Assembly: GCF_907165215.1 (NCBI RefSeq)
Contig: NZ_CAJRAY010000002.1
Span: 1-64,000, forward strand
Length of the DNA stretch: 64,000 bases
Source of the DNA: Thermobacillus xylanilyticus
Lineage (GTDB): Bacteria > Bacillota > Bacilli > Paenibacillales > Paenibacillaceae
Direction: 5' to 3'
Shown: piece by piece, positions 35,166 to 43,869 of the stretch
How the letters are laid out: each line of letters begins with the position of its first letter
Position numbering within the stretch: the first letter of the stretch is position 1
Made by a program: the position numbers and the translations under genes
The notes under the pieces: generated by a model
Databases searched by the model: none
What the model was told of the DNA's origin: nothing
The model's input: the letters and a program-made list of their open reading frames with translations, nothing else

Positions 35166-36266
35166 ATGACAATCGGTGCGCGCATGCTCAAGACGGGGCT
35201 GGCGGTGGTGCTGGCCATTTACGTGAGCGGACTTTTCGGCTTCGGTACGCCGATCATCGCGACGGTCGCGGCCATCTTCACGATCCAGCCGTCGATCTAC
35301 CGCTCCTGGCAGCAGGTCCACGATCAGATCCAGTCGAACATCATCGGCGCCGCGTTCGCGCTGGGCGCCGCCCAATGGCTTGGCGTGACGCCGATCTCGG
35401 TCGGCATCGTCTGCATCGCGGTTATTCTGCTCAATATCAGGCTCAAGACGACGAGCGCGATCGGCCTGACGCTCGTCACGGTCGTGGCGGTCATGGAGGC
35501 GCACGCGGAAGGGTGGCGATTCGCGCTCGAGCGGTTCGCCATGGTGCTGACGGGGATCATCTCGGCCTTCCTCGTGAACGTGCTCGTCCTCCCGCCGCGC
35601 CCGAAGCAGCAGTTCCGCGAACAGGTGCATGAAGCCTACAACATTCTGTCGCTTTTGCTCCGGACGGCCGTCTCGAATGAAATCCGGGAACGGGTGTTCA
35701 AGGAAGAGCATGAGCGGCTGGAGCAGATTTTCCGGCGGCTGGACGAGCAGTACACGCTGTTCAAGGAAGACCGGGTATTCCGGCCCGCCGGCCGGCGCAA
35801 GCGCGCGCGGCAGCTCTTGCTCTCGCGCCAGATGATCCGGACGCTGCGGCATGGTTCCCAGCTGCTGGATGCGGTCGAAGAGCATTTCTATTCGTCGCCG
35901 GACGCGGCGGAGTGGGCGGAGCGGTTCGACCGGCGGATCGAGGCGCTGACGAAATGCCACGAGCAATTGCTGCTCAAATGGGAAGGGAAGATCAAGCCGG
36001 TCGCGGTGATTCGTCCGGAACCGGCGGATGATCTCGCGAAGGATCTGTCCGCGTACATCGGCAAGCAGCCCGTGGAGCGAAGACGGCTCCTGTTCGTCGC
36101 GTCCGCGATGTTCGAGTACGCGTATCATCTGGACCGGCTCGGCAAGCTGCTGGATCGGATCATGCGGGACCAGTCGGCGGACGAAGGAGCGGAAGAAGGA
36201 GCGGACGAAGCGGCGGAAGAAGCGATAGGCGAAAAGCCCGGTCAGCGCGACGCGCGCGACAGATAG
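35166..36266 (+). CDS. Aromatic acid exporter / FUSC family membrane protein
   Basis: A 366-residue protein. The N-terminal ~140 residues contain four to five hydrophobic segments (TGLAVVLAIYVSGLFGFG, PIIATVAAIFTIQPSIY and so on) matching the ArAE_1/DUF939 membrane domain, including the conserved I-Q-P-S. A long cytoplasmic helical domain follows, and the last ~30 residues are Glu/Ala-rich. The family is implicated in export of aromatic acids or other small molecules; the substrate is unknown. It starts 7 bp after the ArsR-type gene, so they are co-transcribed. Its 3' end overlaps the convergent VTT gene by 25 bp. Confidence 0.82.
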   Translation: MTIGARMLKTGLAVVLAIYVSGLFGFGTPIIATVAAIFTIQPSIYRSWQQVHDQIQSNIIGAAFALGAAQWLGVTPISVGIVCIAVILLNIRLKTTSAIGLTLVTVVAVMEAHAEGWRFALERFAMVLTGIISAFLVNVLVLPPRPKQQFREQVHEAYNILSLLLRTAVSNEIRERVFKEEHERLEQIFRRLDEQYTLFKEDRVFRPAGRRKRARQLLLSRQMIRTLRHGSQLLDAVEEHFYSSPDAAEWAERFDRRIEALTKCHEQLLLKWEGKIKPVAVIRPEPADDLAKDLSAYIGKQPVERRRLLFVASAMFEYAYHLDRLGKLLDRIMRDQSADEGAEEGADEAAEEAIGEKPGQRDARDR

Positions 36267-36859
36267 CGGGATTCAAGCTTCTTGCCGCCGAACCACATGG
36301 CGGCGATGACGACGACGGCCGTGACGATGCGCCAGGGCTGATGGGCGAGCTGGGTAATGTCGAACGACAGGAACGAAACCGAGAAAATCATGACCGCCTT
36401 GCCCATCAGGATCGCCAGCGCGAACGTGCCGAACCGCACGGTGCTCAGTCCGGAAGCCAGATTGACGAGGAAAGACGGCGCGAACGGGAAGCATGCGAGC
36501 AGGAAGATCGGCGTGAATCCCTTCCGTTCGATCCAGCGGAAGAACCGCCGGGTCGCGGGGAAACGGCGCTGCAGCCAGATGCCCGGCCGTCTGCCGATCA
36601 GCCGCGCGATCCAGAAGACGGAGAAGGCTCCCAGGCAGACCCCGATCCAAGAATAGAGGATGCCGAGCCCCAGGCCGTAAACATTCGCGTTGACCGCGAT
36701 GAAGACGAACAGGGGCAGGAAGGCCAGAAACGCTTCCAGGAACGGCAGCAGAATGCCGGGCAGCGGCCCGTAGGCGGCATAACTCTGGATCGCCTGCCGG
36801 ATTTCGGCTTCGTCCATTTGCTGCAGATCACGGAACCAGTCCATTATGCTTTCAAACAT
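36242..36859 (-). CDS. TVP38/TMEM64 (VTT domain, DedA-like) membrane protein
   Basis: A 205-residue polytopic membrane protein with five or six hydrophobic segments. VTT marks include F-L-E-A-F-L-A-F-L-P-L near residue 40, the glycine-rich G-L-G-L-G-I-L-Y-S-W-I-G-V-C-L-G-A, and F-A-P-S-F-L-V-N-L-A-S-G-L-S. Related DedA-type proteins flip lipids such as undecaprenyl phosphate or phosphatidylethanolamine; the role of this one is unknown. It lies 35 bp downstream of the MFS gene on the same strand and may be co-transcribed. Confidence 0.85.
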   Translation of the reverse strand: MFESIMDWFRDLQQMDEAEIRQAIQSYAAYGPLPGILLPFLEAFLAFLPLFVFIAVNANVYGLGLGILYSWIGVCLGAFSVFWIARLIGRRPGIWLQRRFPATRRFFRWIERKGFTPIFLLACFPFAPSFLVNLASGLSTVRFGTFALAILMGKAVMIFSVSFLSFDITQLAHQPWRIVTAVVVIAAMWFGGKKLESRYLSRASR

Positions 36860-36894
36860 GATGAATCAGCCGCTTTCTTGTTTTGACTTGCCGG

Positions 36895-38091
36895 TTATTT
36901 GCCTGCGGACACGCGGCCGGCAGGTTCCGCGGGCCGAAGCGGATACAGGAGATAGAACAGGCCGATCAGACCGAACAGGACGGCGCTCGTCCAGACGACG
37001 TCGGCTTCTGTGCCGAGCGACGCGATGATGCCGCCGGCCGCGGGGCCGATCATGATGCCGATCCCCTCCAGCGTGGAGAAGATGCCCCAGCCGAGCCCCT
37101 GATGCGACTGCGGCAGATAGGATGCGAGCAGCGCGTTCCAGGCGGGCAGCACGGCGGAATAAGAGATGCCGAGCGCGCCTGCGATCAGCAGGCATTCCCA
37201 GAACGGCGGCGCCGTCGACAGCACGAGGAGCAGCGCGGAGAACGTGCAGAACCCGGCGGAGAGGAACGCCCGCTTGTGACCGACGCGGTCGGACAGCCGG
37301 CCCATCGGCATCAGCCCCAGCACGGTCAATCCGCCGGCGGCGAGGAGAATGAGGGAGTAGGTGCTGCTGCTGACGGACAACTCCTTCTCCGCGAACGCCG
37401 GCAGCACCGGCAGGAGCATGCCGGCTCCCGCCGTCTGCAGGATCATGCCGGGCAGAAGCGCCCGCATGCGCGACAGCTTCTCGCGCAGGAGCGCGACCTG
37501 CCGGGTGAGCGGAATCGTCTCGATCATGCGCTCGCGCCGGTTCGAAATGAACAGCGACAGCCCCCAGGACAGCGCCGTCACGAGGGCGATCAGACGGCCG
37601 GCCGCGGCAGGCGCGTGATCGAGCAGCAGATTGCATACGATCGGTCCGGAGCCGATGCCGATGAACCAGATCGTGTACAGCAGCCCCATCTGGGTGGCGC
37701 GCTTGTCTTCGGTCACTTTCATCAGGCAGACGATCCAGATCGGCGAGATGCCGATGCCGAACAGTGCGGCGGACAGGATGAACAGCCACGGAACGTCCGC
37801 AACTTGCATCAAGGCGACGCCGGCCAGCGAAACCAGCAGTCCCGCGTGGACGATCGTCCTTGTCGAGAACCGGTCCAGCAGCCAGCCGATGACCATTTTA
37901 AGCGCCGTATCCGTCAGAAAATGGGCCGTAATCGCCGTGCCGACAATGTCAAGCGACAGGCCCAGCATTTTCTCTCCATAGATCGGGATGAAACTTGCCG
38001 CGACCGCCCCCCGCACGAATTCGACAAGGAGCAGGATGACGCCCAGCAGCACGATTCCCCCCCGATTTGACCGATTGAACAGACCTTTCAC
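36895..38091 (-). CDS. Major facilitator superfamily transporter
   Basis: A 398-residue transporter with about 12 membrane helices. The loop 2-3 motif G-W-L-L-D-R-F-S-T-R matches the MFS G-x3-D-R-x-G-R signature loosely, and G-R-L-S-D-R-V-G-H-K-R repeats it in the second half. This is typical of drug/metabolite efflux MFS proteins; the substrate cannot be told. GTG 38091 follows GAGAGGCGA. It lies upstream of the VTT-domain gene on the same strand. Confidence 0.88.
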   Translation of the reverse strand: MKGLFNRSNRGGIVLLGVILLLVEFVRGAVAASFIPIYGEKMLGLSLDIVGTAITAHFLTDTALKMVIGWLLDRFSTRTIVHAGLLVSLAGVALMQVADVPWLFILSAALFGIGISPIWIVCLMKVTEDKRATQMGLLYTIWFIGIGSGPIVCNLLLDHAPAAAGRLIALVTALSWGLSLFISNRRERMIETIPLTRQVALLREKLSRMRALLPGMILQTAGAGMLLPVLPAFAEKELSVSSSTYSLILLAAGGLTVLGLMPMGRLSDRVGHKRAFLSAGFCTFSALLLVLSTAPPFWECLLIAGALGISYSAVLPAWNALLASYLPQSHQGLGWGIFSTLEGIGIMIGPAAGGIIASLGTEADVVWTSAVLFGLIGLFYLLYPLRPAEPAGRVSAGK

Positions 38092-38246
38092 CTCGCCTCT
38101 CCCGGTTCTGATTGAAAGCGTCCGCCCGGGCGGGAGGCTTCATTCAGCCGTCGGGATGGCAGTTTATGTCTTTCCGTACCATTATAGTCAAGATCGGTTG
38201 AAAAATCATCCGACGCGGGTCGGGGCGCGGCGATGTGCGGGGAAAG

Positions 38247-39515
38247 TCAGATCAGAAGGTTGAACAGATGCGGATCCTTGTTCAGCTCGATGAACTGGAT
38301 GCCCTTCGCGCGCATGCGGCTCACGAGCGGTTCGTAATCCTCCGGCTGCTTCAGCTCGATGCCGACGAGCGCCGGACCGCTCTCCTTGTTGTTCTTCTTC
38401 GTATATTCGAACCGGGTGATGTCGTCCGTCGGTCCGAGCACGTCGTCGAGAAATTCCCGCAGCGCGCCCGCCCGCTGCGGAAAATTGATGACGAAATAAT
38501 GCTTGAGCCCTTCGAAGATCAGGGAGCGTTCCTTGATTTCCTGCATCCGGTCGACATCGTTGTTCCCCCCGCTGATGACGCAGACCACCGACTTGCCGGC
38601 GATCCGGTCCCGGCAGGCATGCAGCGCCGCCACCGTCAGGGCGCCCGCCGGCTCGACGACGATGGCGCTCTCGTTGTACAGCTCGAGAATCGTCGTGCAC
38701 ACCTTGCCTTCGGGGACGGCGATGACGTCGTCGAGCAGTTCGCGGCAGATGGCGAACGTCAGGTCGCCGACCCGTTTCACGGCGGCGCCGTCGACGAACT
38801 TGTCGATCTGCTCGAGCGCCCGGACTTCGCCCGCCTCGATCGATGTCCGCATGGAGGGCGCGCCCTCCGGCTCGACGCCGATCACCTGCGTCTGCGGCGA
38901 TACGCTCTTGATATAGGAAGCGACGCCGGCAGCGAGACCGCCGCCGCCGATCGTCACGAATACGATATCCGGCGGCGTCTCCGCGTCTTCCAGCAGCTCA
39001 AGACCGATCGTGCCGTTGCCGGCAATGATGCGCGGATCGTCGAACGGATGGATGAACGTCATGCCGTCCTTGACGCTGGCGTTCACCGCTTCCTTGTAGG
39101 CGTCGTCGAACGTGTCGCCGACGAGCACGATCTCGACGGCATCGCCGCCGAAGAACGCGACCTGCTTCACTTTCTGCCGGGGCGTCGTGCCCGGCATGAA
39201 GATCCGGCCTTTCACGCCGAGCGTGCGGCAGGAGAACGCCACGCCTTGCGCGTGATTCCCGGCGCTTGCGGCGACGACGCCGCGGCGAAGCGCTTCTTCG
39301 TCGAGCGTCCGCATCATGTGGTACGCGCCGCGGATTTTGAACGACCGCACGACTTGCAGATCTTCCCGCTTCAGACTGACGCGGGCGCCGAATCGCTCCG
39401 ACAGCACGCGGCTGTACTGCAGCGGCGTCCGCACGATGACCTCTTTCAACAACTGGTGAGCCTTGACGATGTCAGCGAGCCCCGTGCCGTTTCCGGTCTG
39501 CGTCAACTTCTCCAT
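38247..39515 (-). CDS. ilvA: Threonine ammonia-lyase (threonine deaminase)
   Basis: A PLP enzyme converting threonine to 2-oxobutyrate, the first step of isoleucine synthesis. It has 422 residues. The PLP Lys is in S-F-K-I-R-G-A-Y near residue 65, the Gly-rich phosphate loop is G-G-G-G-L-A-A-G, and S-A-G-N-H-A-Q-G is conserved. A C-terminal ACT-like regulatory domain (about 335-422; H-Y-F-V-I-N-F-P-Q-R-A-G-A-L) indicates the biosynthetic, isoleucine-inhibited form with one ACT-like unit as in Bacillus IlvA. ATG 39515 is preceded by GGGGG. The promoter is close, leaving no room for a T-box leader. It stands apart from other ilv genes. Confidence 0.94.
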   Translation of the reverse strand: MEKLTQTGNGTGLADIVKAHQLLKEVIVRTPLQYSRVLSERFGARVSLKREDLQVVRSFKIRGAYHMMRTLDEEALRRGVVAASAGNHAQGVAFSCRTLGVKGRIFMPGTTPRQKVKQVAFFGGDAVEIVLVGDTFDDAYKEAVNASVKDGMTFIHPFDDPRIIAGNGTIGLELLEDAETPPDIVFVTIGGGGLAAGVASYIKSVSPQTQVIGVEPEGAPSMRTSIEAGEVRALEQIDKFVDGAAVKRVGDLTFAICRELLDDVIAVPEGKVCTTILELYNESAIVVEPAGALTVAALHACRDRIAGKSVVCVISGGNNDVDRMQEIKERSLIFEGLKHYFVINFPQRAGALREFLDDVLGPTDDITRFEYTKKNNKESGPALVGIELKQPEDYEPLVSRMRAKGIQFIELNKDPHLFNLLI

Positions 39516-39557
39516 TTGAATGCCCCCGCTCGTGCATGATCCTGCAATAATATTACA

Positions 39558-39586
39558 GTTATACGCGCGTCGGCGGCGAATGTCAA
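39558..39586 (-). promoter_or_regulatory. ilvA promoter
   Basis: On the minus strand TTGACA (39586-39581) and TATAAC (39563-39558) have a 17-bp spacer. The leader to ATG 39515 is only about 36 nt. The rest of the gap to 39860 shows only the divergent promoter at 39778. Confidence 0.75.
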
Positions 39587-39777
39587 CCGCGGCGATGTTC
39601 GTCCGGCCGGCGGCTGAGCAACGGAACGGCGCCTGCCCGCGACCCCGCATGCCCGGCGCGGCCCGAAAAGTCCGGCCCGAAAGCCGAAACCGATGGAACG
39701 GCGAGGCGGAATTCACGTATATATACCGTGGGATGCCAGCGAAACTTACGGTTTCCGGGGCGACAAACAATTGTCAA

Positions 39778-39806
39778 TTGAAGCGCTTTCCAACGTCCGG
39801 TATACT
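39778..39806 (+). promoter_or_regulatory. Promoter with cre-like box before a small membrane protein gene
   Basis: TTGAAG at 39778-39783 and TATACT at 39801-39806 are 17 bp apart. AAGCGCTTT at 39781-39789, the core of cre sites, overlaps the -35 element, although the flanks deviate from consensus. Confidence 0.55.
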
Positions 39807-39860
39807 GAATGCAGTCCGGATGTTTCGATGATTTCCAGATCCAGAAAGGCGGGAGACACC

Positions 39861-40031
39861 ATGTCCGACATGTGGCTCACGTACACCGGCGTGCTGTTCG
39901 GCGTCGCGGTCGCCGCCGCAGGCGTGGTTGCCTATCTGCGCATGACCCGTGCGGAGAAGCGTTCGGACGAACAGGACGGCGGCCTGAATCCGCCCGGCTC
40001 GAATATGCCGAATCGGCGGGAAGATGGTTGA
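39861..40031 (+). CDS. Small single-pass membrane protein
   Basis: A 56-residue protein of unknown function. One membrane segment (about 8-27, YTGVLFGVAVAAAGVVAYL) is followed by a charged, Asn/Pro-rich cytoplasmic tail. ATG 39861 follows GGGAG at the right distance, and a promoter lies 55 bp upstream. The hydrophobic helix directly after a good ribosome site makes it more likely real than a chance frame. Confidence 0.55.
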   Translation: MSDMWLTYTGVLFGVAVAAAGVVAYLRMTRAEKRSDEQDGGLNPPGSNMPNRREDG

Positions 40032-40047
40032 ATTTTCGCAAATTTCT

Positions 40048-40075
40048 TTGCATATCGGCGCCCGCCTGCTATAAT
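40048..40075 (+). promoter_or_regulatory. Promoter before the 61-residue protein gene
   Basis: TTGCAT at 40048-40053 and a perfect TATAAT at 40070-40075 are 16 bp apart. It would give a leader of about 170 nt before TTG 40251. Confidence 0.5.
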
Positions 40076-40250
40076 GGAAGCATGTGCGGCATATTCCCTC
40101 CCGGCAGACATGCAAGCCGCGGCTCTGAACGAAACGAGCGAGCGTCCGCGGATGTCCGCCGCAAACGGGTTCTCATATGCCGGCATCGTTCCGTTCCCGC
40201 AAGCGTATGTTGTACGGAACGGCCATTCAAGGATTCGGGAGGGATGCGGC

Positions 40251-40436
40251 TTGGCAAAACGCGGCCACAACGAAGTCAAGGAAAGCCTCAGGGAGATGGC
40301 GCGCATCTATCAGCCGAAGGACGCCCGGAAGTTCGTCCGGGAATACATCCGGAAATATCGGATCACCGGTGGTTACGAAGACGAGCTTACCATGATCGTC
40401 GAACACGAACTTGACAAAATCAATTCAGCAAGTTGA
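40251..40436 (+). CDS. Small conserved-looking basic/acidic helical protein
   Basis: A 61-residue protein, A-K-R-G-H-N-E-V-K-E-S-L-R-E-M-A-R-I-Y...F-V-R-E-Y-I-R-K-Y-R-I-T-G-G-Y-E-D-E-L-T-M-I-V-E-H-E-L-D, with no named family recognised. TTG 40251 has GGGAGG 7 bp upstream; the frame is open to 40074, but upstream codons lack a ribosome site and look like leader sequence. A clean terminator follows at 40455, marking a short monocistronic unit. Function unknown. Confidence 0.65.
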   Translation: MAKRGHNEVKESLREMARIYQPKDARKFVREYIRKYRITGGYEDELTMIVEHELDKINSAS

Positions 40437-40454
40437 TGCAGAAGACTTCAGCCA

Positions 40455-40481
40455 GGGACGCGTATGGACGCGTCCCTTTTT
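40455..40481 (+). terminator. Terminator after the 61-residue protein gene
   Basis: GGGACGCGT and ACGCGTCCC form a perfect 9-bp stem with loop ATGG, followed by TTTTT. Confidence 0.88.
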
Positions 40482-40646
40482 CGTCCCTGTGCGGGAAATC
40501 ACTTCCGTCAGCGGCGAAACGCTGGCAGCCGTCGTCCAGGAAGTCCTGAGATTCGTACAATAAATCTGAAATTCCAGTACTATTCTCTTGCATGATGCGC
40601 AAATTACAATGTAAGAAACCGAACAACTCTCGATTGGCTCGGTTGT

Positions 40647-40676
40647 TTGAAGCAATGGTTACAGTCGGCTGATACT
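40647..40676 (+). promoter_or_regulatory. Promoter of the uxu transporter operon
   Basis: TTGAAG at 40647-40652 and GATACT at 40671-40676 are 18 bp apart, about 25 bp before the permease start. The gap from 40482 holds nothing else recognisable. Confidence 0.5.
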
Positions 40677-40701
40677 GCACGAAAGGGATGATGAAGATGG
40701 G

Positions 40702-41646
40702 ATGAACGCGCCTGCGGCTGAGACTATGAGAGCGCTTCCAAAGAAAAAATGGAAAAGCCCGATCGGGAAAGAAACCCTTCCCGGGTATATTTTTATTTCC
40801 CCCTGGCTGATCGGCTTCCTGCTGCTGACGGCATGGCCGATCGGGCAATCGCTCTACTTGTCGTTCACCGAATACTCGATGCTCAGCGCGCCGCAATGGA
40901 TCGGCACCGCCAACTATGAGCGGATGTGGAGCGACGCGACGTTCTGGAAATCGCTCCGCGTCACGTTCACGTTCGTCCTGTTCGCCGTGCCGCTGCGACT
41001 CGCGTTCTCGCTGCTCGTCGCCATGCTGCTCAACCGCGCGATGCGCGGGATGAATCTGTACCGCACGCTGATCTATTTCCCGTCGCTCATCGGCGGCAGC
41101 GTGGCGGTCGCGGCGCTGTGGCGCAACATGTTCGGCGTCGACGGCTACATCAATTCGATTCTCGGCTTCTTCGGCATCCCGGGCATGGGCTGGATCTCCC
41201 ACCCGGACACGGCGCTTTACACGCTGATCCTGCTGAACACCTGGCAGTTCGGGTCGACGATGGTCATTTTCCTGGCCGGCCTGAAGCAGATTCCGACGGA
41301 ACTGTACGAAGCGGCTTCCGTGGACGGCGCGGGACCGGTGCGGAAATTCTTCAACGTCACGCTGCCGATGCTTTCGCCCGTCATGTTCTTCAACCTGGTG
41401 CTCACCGTCATCAACTCGTTCCAGATGTTCACGGCGGCGTTCATCATCACGAAGGGCGGCCCGGTGCAGTCGACGTACATGTACGCGCTGTTCCTGTATG
41501 AAAAAGCGTTCAAGCACTATCAGATGGGCTACGCTTCGGCGCTGGCATGGGTGCTGCTCGCCATCGTCGGCATTCTGACGGCCATCAACTTCCTGGCCTC
41601 GAAGTACTGGGTATTCTATGAGAACGAAGGGGGCGGCAAACGATGA
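40702..41646 (+). CDS. Sugar ABC transporter permease, MalF type
   Basis: A 314-residue CUT1 permease with six membrane helices (first about 30-55, ETLPGYIFISPWLIGFLLLT). The EAA loop is E-A-A-S-V-D-G-A-G-P-V-R-K-F-F-N-V-T-L-P-M. It starts the operon permease-permease-binding protein-uxuA. Its stop overlaps the next start by ATGA (41643-41646). A weak ribosome site precedes ATG 40702; a later ATG at 40726 is possible. The final gene uxuA suggests import of glucuronate-containing oligosaccharides. Confidence 0.9.
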   Translation: MNAPAAETMRALPKKKWKSPIGKETLPGYIFISPWLIGFLLLTAWPIGQSLYLSFTEYSMLSAPQWIGTANYERMWSDATFWKSLRVTFTFVLFAVPLRLAFSLLVAMLLNRAMRGMNLYRTLIYFPSLIGGSVAVAALWRNMFGVDGYINSILGFFGIPGMGWISHPDTALYTLILLNTWQFGSTMVIFLAGLKQIPTELYEAASVDGAGPVRKFFNVTLPMLSPVMFFNLVLTVINSFQMFTAAFIITKGGPVQSTYMYALFLYEKAFKHYQMGYASALAWVLLAIVGILTAINFLASKYWVFYENEGGGKR

Positions 41647-42473
41647 GAATCCGCGCGTCATCCGTTCTCAACCATGCGTTCATGATTGCGTTCTCCTTCA
41701 TCATGATCTATCCTGTCATCTGGTGGATCGGCGCATCCCTGAAGAAGACGGAGGAACTCCGGCTTCCGACCATCTGGCCGGAAGTGCCGATATGGGAGAA
41801 CTACACGAAAGGCTGGGAGTTCTCGGCCAACTATACGTTCGGCCATTTCTTCGCGAATACGCTGCTTATGGAAGTGGGCAACGTTGTCGGCGGCGTGCTG
41901 ACGGCGGCGGTCGTCGCGTTCGGTTTCGCGCGGCTGAACTTCCCGCTGCGGGGATTCTGGTTCTCGCTCATGATGTTGACGCTCATGCTGCCCGGACAAG
42001 TCACGATTGTCCCGCAGTACATTCTGTACAACACGTTCGGTTTCGTCGACAGCTACGTGCCGCTTGTGCTGCCGCACTTCTTCGGCGGCGGGGCATTCTT
42101 CATCTTCCTGCTCGTCCAGTTCATCCGCGGCATTCCGCGCGATCTGGACGAGGCGGCGAAGATCGACGGCGCCTCCATTTACGGCATTTTCGGCCGGATC
42201 ATCTTCCCGCTGATCAAGCCGGCGCTGGTGACGGTCGGGATCTTCACGTTCATCTGGAGCTGGGACGATTTCTTCTCGCAGATGCTGTACCTCAGTTCGG
42301 TCGACAAATTCACGGTCGGTCTGGCGCTGCGGATGTTCATTGACCAGTTCGAAGTGCAATGGGGTCAGCTTCTGGCCATGTCGCTGCTCTCGATCGTGCC
42401 GTCCGTGCTCATTTTCTTCTTCGCGCAGAAACATTTCGTCGAGGGGATCGCGACCACCGGCTTGAAAGGTTGA
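41643..42473 (+). CDS. Sugar ABC transporter permease, MalG type
   Basis: A 276-residue CUT1 permease with six membrane helices. The EAA loop is E-A-A-K-I-D-G-A-S-I-Y-G-I-F-G-R-I-I-F-P-L, and the C-terminus is Q-K-H-F-V-E-G-I-A-T-T-G-L-K-G. It is translationally coupled to the preceding permease by a 4-bp overlap. As at the arabinose locus, no ATPase gene is in the operon, so a shared MsmX-like ATPase is expected. Confidence 0.9.
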   Translation: MRIRASSVLNHAFMIAFSFIMIYPVIWWIGASLKKTEELRLPTIWPEVPIWENYTKGWEFSANYTFGHFFANTLLMEVGNVVGGVLTAAVVAFGFARLNFPLRGFWFSLMMLTLMLPGQVTIVPQYILYNTFGFVDSYVPLVLPHFFGGGAFFIFLLVQFIRGIPRDLDEAAKIDGASIYGIFGRIIFPLIKPALVTVGIFTFIWSWDDFFSQMLYLSSVDKFTVGLALRMFIDQFEVQWGQLLAMSLLSIVPSVLIFFFAQKHFVEGIATTGLKG

Positions 42474-42498
42474 GGCGAAGGGAGTGCGCTGCAGAAAA

Positions 42499-43839
42499 AT
42501 GGGAAAAGCGACAGCCATGAGAAAAGCGGTCACATGGCTCGCTGCGGCCGTGCTGCTGCTGGCCGCGTGCAGCGCAGGAGAAGGCGATCGCGACAGATCT
42601 TCGGAAATGCGGCAGCCCGCCACCGGGCTGCCGGAAGCGGACATGAACCGCCAGGTCGAGCTGGGATTCATCTGGTGGGGACCGGAGGAACGCCACAAGG
42701 CGACGCTTGCGGCGCTGGAAGTGTACACGGCGCAGCATCCGAACGTGACGTTCAAGCCGGAATATATGGCTTGGGAAGCTTACTGGAAGAAGCTTCCCTC
42801 CCTTGCCGCGTCGAAAACGGTGCCGGACGTGCTGCAGATGGATGCGGCCTATATCCAGGACTACGTATCGCGCGGCATCATGGCCGATCTGTCGGACATT
42901 GATCTTACGGGCATCGTTCCTGATCAGATTCTGGAGAACGTCAAGATCAACGGCAAGCTGTACGGCGTTCCGCTCTCGTACAATGCCCAGGGCATCGCTT
43001 ACAATCGCGCGGAACTCGAAGCGGCGGGCATTCCGCTGCCGTGGAAGGGCTGGACCTGGGAAGAGTTTTTCGACTGGGCGCGCGATGCGAAAACGAAGCT
43101 GCCTCCGGACCGCTATCCGATCGGCGACAGCACCAGCGCCTGGGACTGGTTCCAATGGTATCAGGCCTCGTACGGCGGCGGGGCGATCATGTCGCCGGAC
43201 GGCCGGGAGTTCCATCTCGACCGGGAGCTGTTCTTCGAATACCACACGATACTGGCCGATCTGCGCCGCAGCAATGTCGTGCCCCCCGCGGACGTCTCGC
43301 TTACGTTCCTCGAGAATGATCCGCTGGCCGATCAGATGACTTCGGGCAAGGTCTTGACCCGCGGCGCGACGGTCGGCTCGATTGAGACGCTCGAGCAGCT
43401 CATGCCGGGCAAGGTCGACGTCGTCAATGTGCCGGTCGGTCCGGCGGGCGGCGGCTGGGCGCAGCCGACAATCTTCCTTGGCGTCTATGCGGACAGCGAC
43501 GAGCTTGCGCATGCGAAGCGGTTCGTCAAATGGTTCATCACCGACAGGGAGGCGGGCAGGACGCTCGGGCTTACCCGCGGCATCCCGATCTATGAGGAGA
43601 TCTACAAGGAGCTGGAACCGAATCTCGAGCCGAAAGACCGGCTGGGCAAGGTGCTGGCGGACGTCGCGGCGGATTACGCGATGCCGTTCTACGCCGCCGG
43701 CGCCGGTTTCACGGAATGGGTGGACGCATATAAACTGACGATGGAAGCCGTCATGTTCGGCCAGAAGTCATTGGAGGACGCCTACGCCGAATTGAACGCG
43801 CTCGGCGAATCCATCGCGAAGCAGAACCGAAACCGGTAA
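42499..43839 (+). CDS. Extracellular sugar-binding lipoprotein
   Basis: A 446-residue family 1 binding protein. The signal (MGKATAMRKAVTWLAAAVLL) ends at lipobox L-L-A-A-C near residue 25. The mature part begins with an acidic linker, then V-E-L-G-F-I-W-W-G-P-E-E-R-H, and Y-N-A-Q-G-I-A-Y-N-R-A-E-L-E-A-A-G-I is typical of the family. Unusually it follows both permease genes rather than preceding them. ATG 42499 is rather far from GAAGGGAG; ATG 42517 would still keep the signal peptide. Confidence 0.88.
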   Translation: MGKATAMRKAVTWLAAAVLLLAACSAGEGDRDRSSEMRQPATGLPEADMNRQVELGFIWWGPEERHKATLAALEVYTAQHPNVTFKPEYMAWEAYWKKLPSLAASKTVPDVLQMDAAYIQDYVSRGIMADLSDIDLTGIVPDQILENVKINGKLYGVPLSYNAQGIAYNRAELEAAGIPLPWKGWTWEEFFDWARDAKTKLPPDRYPIGDSTSAWDWFQWYQASYGGGAIMSPDGREFHLDRELFFEYHTILADLRRSNVVPPADVSLTFLENDPLADQMTSGKVLTRGATVGSIETLEQLMPGKVDVVNVPVGPAGGGWAQPTIFLGVYADSDELAHAKRFVKWFITDREAGRTLGLTRGIPIYEEIYKELEPNLEPKDRLGKVLADVAADYAMPFYAAGAGFTEWVDAYKLTMEAVMFGQKSLEDAYAELNALGESIAKQNRNR

Positions 43840-43869
43840 GCCATTACCACACGGAAGGAAGATCGGACG

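Noticed and set aside
39516-39560. T-box or attenuator before ilvA
   Set aside because: The ilvA promoter leaves a leader of only about 36 nt, too short for a T-box.
40688-40705. Five-codon upstream frame (MMKMG) overlapping the permease start
   Set aside because: Its ribosome site would be only one or two bases away, and ATG runs occur easily in this AT-rich leader; no sign of a regulatory role.
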